Origin: Deltaproteobacteria bacterium
GTDB lineage: Bacteria; Myxococcota; Myxococcia; Myxococcales; Myxococcaceae
Direction: 5' to 3'
Assembly (NCBI GenBank): GCA_016875515.1
Contig: VGRA01000055.1
Span: forward strand, 1-10,027
Length of the DNA stretch: 10,027 nt
The translations under genes and the position numbers were made by a program. Under the pieces are notes generated by a model. The model saw only the letters and a program-made list of their open reading frames with translations, was not told where the DNA came from and searched no databases. Below are positions 6,602 to 10,027 of this stretch, piece after piece (the first letter of the stretch is position 1; each line of letters opens with the position of its first letter).

Positions 6602-7063
6602 ATGAGCACTGCCGCCGAGGAGACCGAGGCCCGCGCCCGCATTGCCCAGCTGGGCCGCCGGGAGTTCCAGCAGTGGCTGGGGGAGCTGCAGCGCGGCGCG
6701 GGCACCCGGCCGGAGAACCCGGGCTCCTACGCGTGCGAGGACTGCACGGGCTGCGTGGAGTGCAACTTCTGCAAGCGCTGCGAGGGCTGCACCCGCTGCA
6801 CCCACTGCGCGGACTGCACCCGCTGCCACGGCTGCAGCCACTGCAGCGGCTGCATGGGCTGCCATGGCTGCTCCCACTGCGTGCAGTGCGAGCAGTGCAC
6901 CGGCAGCGCCTACCTGGTGATGTGCCGGGACCTGTCCGACTGCACCTACTGCCTCGGGTGCGTGGGGCTCAGCCGGAAGGACTTCCACGTCCTCAACGTC
7001 CCGTTCAGCCGCACCGAGTACTTCGAGGTGGTGGCGCGGCTGAAGCGGGAGCTGGGGCTGTAG
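6602..7063 (+). CDS. Cys-array protein with every-third-residue cysteine repeat, function unknown
   Basis: A 153-residue protein with 23 cysteines. A helical N-terminal part (1-40, with RREFQQWLGELQ) leads into an unbroken run of 19 cysteines spaced exactly three apart, from Cys45 to Cys99. A gap (TGSAYLVM) is followed by Cys108, 114, 117 and 120, all still in the same three-residue register. The last part (121-153) is cysteine-free, with FHVLNVPFSRTEYFEVVARL. Every Cys codon is TGC. Residues between cysteines are mostly polar, Gly or His. There is no signal peptide or membrane segment, so the protein is probably cytoplasmic. The pattern suggests dense metal (zinc or iron-sulfur) binding or a stacked beta-helix-like ladder; neither is shown. 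I recall similar myxobacterial proteins labelled 'caib/baif family', a label with no visible basis here. The start is ATG without a visible Shine-Dalgarno, 12 bases after the lipoprotein stop and in the same frame. Confidence 0.85.
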   Translation: MSTAAEETEARARIAQLGRREFQQWLGELQRGAGTRPENPGSYACEDCTGCVECNFCKRCEGCTRCTHCADCTRCHGCSHCSGCMGCHGCSHCVQCEQCTGSAYLVMCRDLSDCTYCLGCVGLSRKDFHVLNVPFSRTEYFEVVARLKRELGL

Positions 7064-7573
7064 CTACTTCCGCCGGGCGGCCGTCTTCTTCGCGGCCGTC
7101 TTCTTCGCGGCCGTCTTCTTCGCGGCCGTCTTCTTCGCGGCCGTCTTCTTCGCCGTCTTCGCGGCGCGCTTCGCACCGGCCTCCACGAAGTACGTCCGCA
7201 TGGGGACGAAGTAGTGCTCCTCCCAGCCCTGCTCGTAGGCGTCTGCCTGCCCCTCGGGGATGTCGGTGTGCCGCAGGGTGATGCGGGTGCCGCCCGCGTC
7301 CGGGTCCAGCAGCACCTCCAGCAGGGAGGGCGGGTGGCCCTCCGGGAATTCGGACGTTCTCCAGGACTGGAGGATGCGGCGCCCGGGCTCCAGCTCCAGG
7401 TTGGCCCCGGTGATGTAGCCGTCCCAGGCGTAGAAGACGCCGTCCACGCCGGGCTGCACGCTGGCCTCGGCGCCGGTCAAGGCCGAGTGCGCCCTGGAAT
7501 CCAGCCACGCCCGGTACAGCGCCTCCGGCGCCACCGGCAGCCACGTCGACACTTCCAGCTCTTCCGTCTTCAT
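7064..7573 (-). CDS. SRPBCC/AHSA1-family protein with a Lys-Ala-Thr repeat tail
   Basis: A 169-residue protein. Residues 1-132 form an SRPBCC (START-like, AHSA1) domain: the opening VSTWLPVAPEALYRAWLDSRAHSALTG, the GVFYAWDGYITGANLELEPGRRILQSWR core, TRITLRHTDIP and the final helix GWEEHYFVPMRTYF. Such domains hold hydrophobic ligands in a deep pocket, and no ligand can be named here. Residues 133-169 are a strongly basic tail with five tandem KKTAA units ending in ARRK. It resembles histone H1-like and HU-type tails that bind nucleic acid. GGAGGGG (minus strand, 7576-7582) just before the ATG supports the start. It is the last gene of a minus-strand operon, 13 bases after rlmI. Its TAG stop abuts the stop of the converging Cys-array gene. 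Confidence 0.9.
   Translation of the reverse strand: MKTEELEVSTWLPVAPEALYRAWLDSRAHSALTGAEASVQPGVDGVFYAWDGYITGANLELEPGRRILQSWRTSEFPEGHPPSLLEVLLDPDAGGTRITLRHTDIPEGQADAYEQGWEEHYFVPMRTYFVEAGAKRAAKTAKKTAAKKTAAKKTAAKKTAAKKTAARRK
7077..7151. repeat. Five perfect 15-bp tandem repeats encoding KKTAA
   Basis: The unit GCGGCCGTCTTCTTC occurs five times head to tail without a mismatch (7077, 7092, 7107, 7122, 7137). A shortened related copy follows at 7152-7166. On the minus strand each unit reads Lys-Lys-Thr-Ala-Ala in the tail of the SRPBCC gene. Exact identity suggests recent expansion and probable copy-number variation between strains; changes of one unit keep the frame. Confidence 0.97.
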
Positions 7574-7586
7574 GTCCCCTCCGTGC

Positions 7587-8777
7587 TCACGCGAGCACCC
7601 GGTAGTAGTCCGTCTTCAGGTACTCCGTCTCGGGCAGTCCCACCAGCGGCGGGTGGTCCATCCCAGCCCCGCGCCGCTCGAGCAGCGCCACCGGCCGCCG
7701 GGCATCCCCCGCGGCCTCCGCCACCATCTCCTCGAACGCCTGCCGCGTCACCTTCCCGGAGCAACTGCAGGTGACGAGCAGGCCGCCTGCGCGCAGCAGC
7801 TTGAAGGCCCGGAGGTTCAGCTCCCGGTAGGCACGCAGGGCGGTCTTCAGCCCCTCCTTCCGCTTGGCGAAGGCGGGGGGATCCAGCACCACCGTGTCGA
7901 ACCGGCGCCCCTCCTTCTCGAAGGCGCGCAGCACGTCGAACGCGTTCCCCTGCTGCACCGACACGCTGGCGCGCCCGTTGCGCCGCGCGTTCTCCGCCGC
8001 GCGCGCCGCCGCCTGCGCGTCCTGCTCCACCGCCAGGACGTTCCTGCAGGTGCGCGCGAGCGCCAAGGCGAAGCCGCCGTGGTAGCTGAAGGTGTCCAGC
8101 GCCTCGCCCCGGGCCAGCTCCCCGGCCCGCAGGTGGTTGTCCACCTGATCCAAGAAGCCCCCGGTCTTCATGTCCTCCAGCAGGTCCACCTCGTAGGCGT
8201 TCTCCCCCTCGTGGTAGCGGACGCGCGTGCTCCCCTCCCCGGCGAGCAGCCGCTTCTCCCGCGGCAGCTGCTCGAAGTCCCGCCCCGAGTGGTCGTCCCG
8301 GCACACCACAACCTGCGCGCCGGTGAGCCGCTTCAAGGCCGCGGCCAGCTGCGCCTTGCGGGCGTCCATCCCCTCAGACAGCGTCTGCACGGAGAGCCCT
8401 TGTCCAAAGCGGTCCACGAGCAGCCCGGGCAGGAGATCCGACTCGCCGTGCACCAGGCGGAAGGCGTCCCGGCCGGAGAGAACGGCGCGGCGGGAGAGGG
8501 CCGCCTCCAGGCGGGACTCGAAGAAGGCGTCGTCCACGCGGCAGGCGGACGAGGGCTCCCGGGTGAGCAGCCGCAGGGCCAGCGGGGAGGCGCGCGCGTA
8601 GAGCGCCTGCCCCACCGGGTTGCCCTGCGCATCCACCACGTCCACCACCTGCCCCGGCCCCCTCACGTGCGGGGGATCCATCAGCTCGGTGCGGTAGCAC
8701 CACGGGTTGCCGCGGCGCAGCCGCTGCGCCCCCTTCTGCGTCACGCGCGCCACCGGGCTCGCCACCGGACTCCGCAT
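7587..8777 (-). CDS. rlmI: RlmI-like 23S rRNA (cytosine-C5) methyltransferase
   Basis: A 396-residue class I SAM-dependent methyltransferase of the COG1092 type. E. coli RlmI makes m5C1962 in 23S rRNA. An N-terminal PUA-like RNA-binding region (about 1-75) is followed by HGESDLLPGLLVDRFG (110-125) and KTGGFLDQ (204-211). The SAM-binding motif I region is LDTFSYHGGFAL (227-238). DPPAFAKRK (299-307) comes next, and SCSG (338-341) contains the likely catalytic Cys339. The length matches E. coli RlmI. The ATG at 8777 is preferred over an in-frame GTG at 8783, because GGAG (8783-8786, minus strand) lies five bases before it. The start is one base or so past the stop of the upstream TPR-peptidase gene, indicating tight coupling. 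The exact target base is inferred from the family. Confidence 0.92.
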   Translation of the reverse strand: MRSPVASPVARVTQKGAQRLRRGNPWCYRTELMDPPHVRGPGQVVDVVDAQGNPVGQALYARASPLALRLLTREPSSACRVDDAFFESRLEAALSRRAVLSGRDAFRLVHGESDLLPGLLVDRFGQGLSVQTLSEGMDARKAQLAAALKRLTGAQVVVCRDDHSGRDFEQLPREKRLLAGEGSTRVRYHEGENAYEVDLLEDMKTGGFLDQVDNHLRAGELARGEALDTFSYHGGFALALARTCRNVLAVEQDAQAAARAAENARRNGRASVSVQQGNAFDVLRAFEKEGRRFDTVVLDPPAFAKRKEGLKTALRAYRELNLRAFKLLRAGGLLVTCSCSGKVTRQAFEEMVAEAAGDARRPVALLERRGAGMDHPPLVGLPETEYLKTDYYRVLA

Positions 8778-8779
8778 GG

Positions 8780-9991
8780 TCACTCCAGTCCCCGCGCGGC
8801 CAGCTCCGAGTCGTCCTCGCCGCGCAGGTGGCCCAGCTCGTGGACGAGCGTGGTGCGCACCTGCTCCGCCAGCTCCTCCTGCGTGCCCACCGCGCGCAGG
8901 AGGTTCAGCCGGTAGAGGGAGATGGACCGGCAGGGCATGCCGGGGGACTCCGGCACGCAGGGCTCGCCGAGGGGCGGGCCGCGGAAGATGCCCAGGATGG
9001 TGGGCGAGAGCGGCGGATCGTTCACCAGCAGGTCCGCGTCCGACGGGAGGTCCTCCGCGGTGACGGGCACGCCCTGCAGGTCCCGCTTCATGTCCTCTGG
9101 CAGCCCGGCCAGCGCCCCGTCCAGCAGCGCCTGGAAACGCTCCGGCGAGGCCACCACCGGCGGCGGGAAGTCCTGGGGGTGCAGCTTCCGGGCGGTGGCG
9201 AAGTGCGCCTCCGCCTCGGCCTGCCGCCCCTTGCGCTCCAGCACTTGCCCGAGGTGCTGGTGCGCGTGCGCCGCCTGCTCCGGGTCACCCAGCCGCGCCT
9301 CGAAGGCGGCCTTCGCCTCGCCGAAGCGGCACAGCTCGAACAAGGCGAGCGCGCGCTCCCACGCCGCCTCCGGGTCTGCCGGCGCGGCGGACAGCACCCC
9401 CTCCGCGTACGAGAGCGCCTGGCTGGCCAGCCCCAGGTCGTTGGCGGCCATGGCGGACAGCACGCCGAAGCGCTGCACCCGCTCTGCGTCCCCCTGGGAG
9501 GCGGCCAGGTGCAGCCCGCGCTCGGCGTACAGCATCCCCAGCTCGTCGTGCTCGCGGCCGCCCGGCAGGGCCACCGTGTACAGGTGCGCCGCGCCGGCCA
9601 GCCCCTCCAGCCCGTCCGGGTCCAGAGCCAGCGTGCGCGCCCAGGCCAGCTTGGCCTCCTCGTACCGGCCGAGGGCCGTGAGAGCCGTGGCGCGCTCGGC
9701 GTGGGCCTCCGCCCGGCTGGGGGCCAGGGCCGAGGCGCGGGCCGCGCAGGACAGGGCCTTCTCGTACTCCCCCTCGTCGTACCAGGCGCGCGCCGCCTCC
9801 AGCGGGCTCTCGTCCCGGGTCTCGCAGAGCGAGAGTGGCGCATGGCCGTGCCCGTGTTCCCGCGGCGGGAGGGGCGCGGGGGACGGCGGCGCTGCCACCG
9901 CGGCCGGGGCGGGCGCTGCCACCGCGGGCTCCGTCTTCTTGCAGCCGGCCGCGAGGGCCAGCGCGGCCAGGGCCAGCAGCGGGGCCCTCAT
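8780..9991 (-). CDS. TPR lipoprotein with C-terminal zincin-like metallopeptidase domain
   Basis: A 403-residue exported protein. The signal peptide (1-16) ends in AAGC with Cys17 as probable lipid anchor; the lipobox has Ala where Leu is usual at -3. A Pro/Ala linker with a small HGHGH cluster (46-50) leads to about five TPR-like units (63-270), such as ARAWYDEGEYEKALSCAARA and AHAHQHLGQVLERKGRQAEAEAHF. The C-terminal domain (about 283-403) matches the 'metallopeptidase family' minimal zincins: FQALLDGALAGLP, the NDPPLSPTILGIFRGPPL strand pair, SISLYRLNLLR and the active-site motif HELGHLRGEDD (384-394). That motif supplies two His ligands, Glu385 as base and a downstream acidic third ligand. 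Such domains usually form small stand-alone cytoplasmic proteins, so an enveloped TPR fusion is unusual. Its stop overlaps the rlmI start region, and its start overlaps the stop of an upstream gene. Substrate unknown. Confidence 0.9.
   Translation of the reverse strand: MRAPLLALAALALAAGCKKTEPAVAAPAPAAVAAPPSPAPLPPREHGHGHAPLSLCETRDESPLEAARAWYDEGEYEKALSCAARASALAPSRAEAHAERATALTALGRYEEAKLAWARTLALDPDGLEGLAGAAHLYTVALPGGREHDELGMLYAERGLHLAASQGDAERVQRFGVLSAMAANDLGLASQALSYAEGVLSAAPADPEAAWERALALFELCRFGEAKAAFEARLGDPEQAAHAHQHLGQVLERKGRQAEAEAHFATARKLHPQDFPPPVVASPERFQALLDGALAGLPEDMKRDLQGVPVTAEDLPSDADLLVNDPPLSPTILGIFRGPPLGEPCVPESPGMPCRSISLYRLNLLRAVGTQEELAEQVRTTLVHELGHLRGEDDSELAARGLE
8783..8786 (-). promoter_or_regulatory. 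Ribosome binding site of rlmI
   Basis: GGAG on the minus strand overlaps the final codons of the upstream gene and sits five bases before the ATG at 8777. It favours that start over the GTG at 8783, whose own first base belongs to this motif. Confidence 0.65.
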
Positions 9992-10027
9992 GGGTCCGAC
10001 AGCTCAGCGAGGATCTTCGCGAACGCG
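9988..10027 (-). CDS. 3' end of an unidentified upstream gene
   Basis: On the minus strand one frame reads AFAKILAELSDP and stops at TGA (9990-9988), overlapping the ATG of the TPR lipoprotein gene as ATGA. The helical, well-composed peptide and the overlap suggest the end of a real gene, the first visible member of this operon. Only 12 codons are seen, so no product can be named. Confidence 0.45.
   Translation of the reverse strand, partial: AFAKILAELSDP

Noticed and set aside
6734..6898. Nine-base TGC periodicity read as a DNA repeat or CRISPR-like array
   Set aside because: Only the TGC is constant; the six bases between vary. The period is fully explained by the encoded Cys-x-x pattern.
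6321..6988. Minus-strand frames opposite the lipoprotein and the Cys-array gene
   Set aside because: Their products are Ala/Arg/Gly/Pro low-complexity mirrors of the real genes (Cys TGC codons give Ala in the reverse frame), with no start context or motif.

Overview
The window is very GC-rich DNA with tightly packed genes. It looks like a myxobacterium of the Myxococcus/Corallococcus/Archangium type. The reasons are the gene style (Ala/Pro-rich linkers, many TPR lipoproteins, Lys-Ala tails), a retraction ATPase of the PilT type, and a Cys-repeat protein of a sort I associate with that group. This placement is inference from composition and protein character; no rRNA gene is present to confirm it.

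Layout, left to right. A minus-strand pair opens the window: bamD, an outer-membrane assembly lipoprotein, followed by the first 14 codons of a gene that overlaps its stop (ATGA). Divergent from bamD is a plus-strand helical protein of unknown function. A perfect 9-bp dyad lies between the two. The unknown gene converges with pilT, a paralogue with a long Ala/Pro-rich C-terminal tail. Upstream of pilT on the same strand is the rplM-rpsI operon (ribosomal proteins L13 and S9). It has a good sigma-70-type promoter in front and a strong hairpin terminator behind. Next comes a Rep-like superfamily 1 DNA helicase, also on the minus strand.

Divergent from the helicase is a plus-strand gene pair: a small predicted lipoprotein, then a 153-residue protein with 23 cysteines, 19 of them in an unbroken every-third-residue run. 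This pair is the best candidate in the window for something undescribed. It ends stop-to-stop (TAGCTA) against a three-gene minus-strand operon. In transcription order that operon is a TPR lipoprotein with a C-terminal minimal zinc-metallopeptidase domain, an RlmI-type 23S rRNA m5C methyltransferase, and an SRPBCC/AHSA1 protein with a (KKTAA)5 basic tail. The last codons of a further upstream gene overlap the start of this operon at the right edge.

Most of the window is housekeeping: envelope assembly, translation, replication/repair and rRNA modification. I see no mobile element, CRISPR array, tRNA or rRNA gene, and no gene-free stretch longer than about 105 bases. The unusual material is the Cys-array protein with its lipoprotein partner, the Lys-Ala tail encoded by exact 15-bp repeats, and the exported TPR-metallopeptidase fusion.
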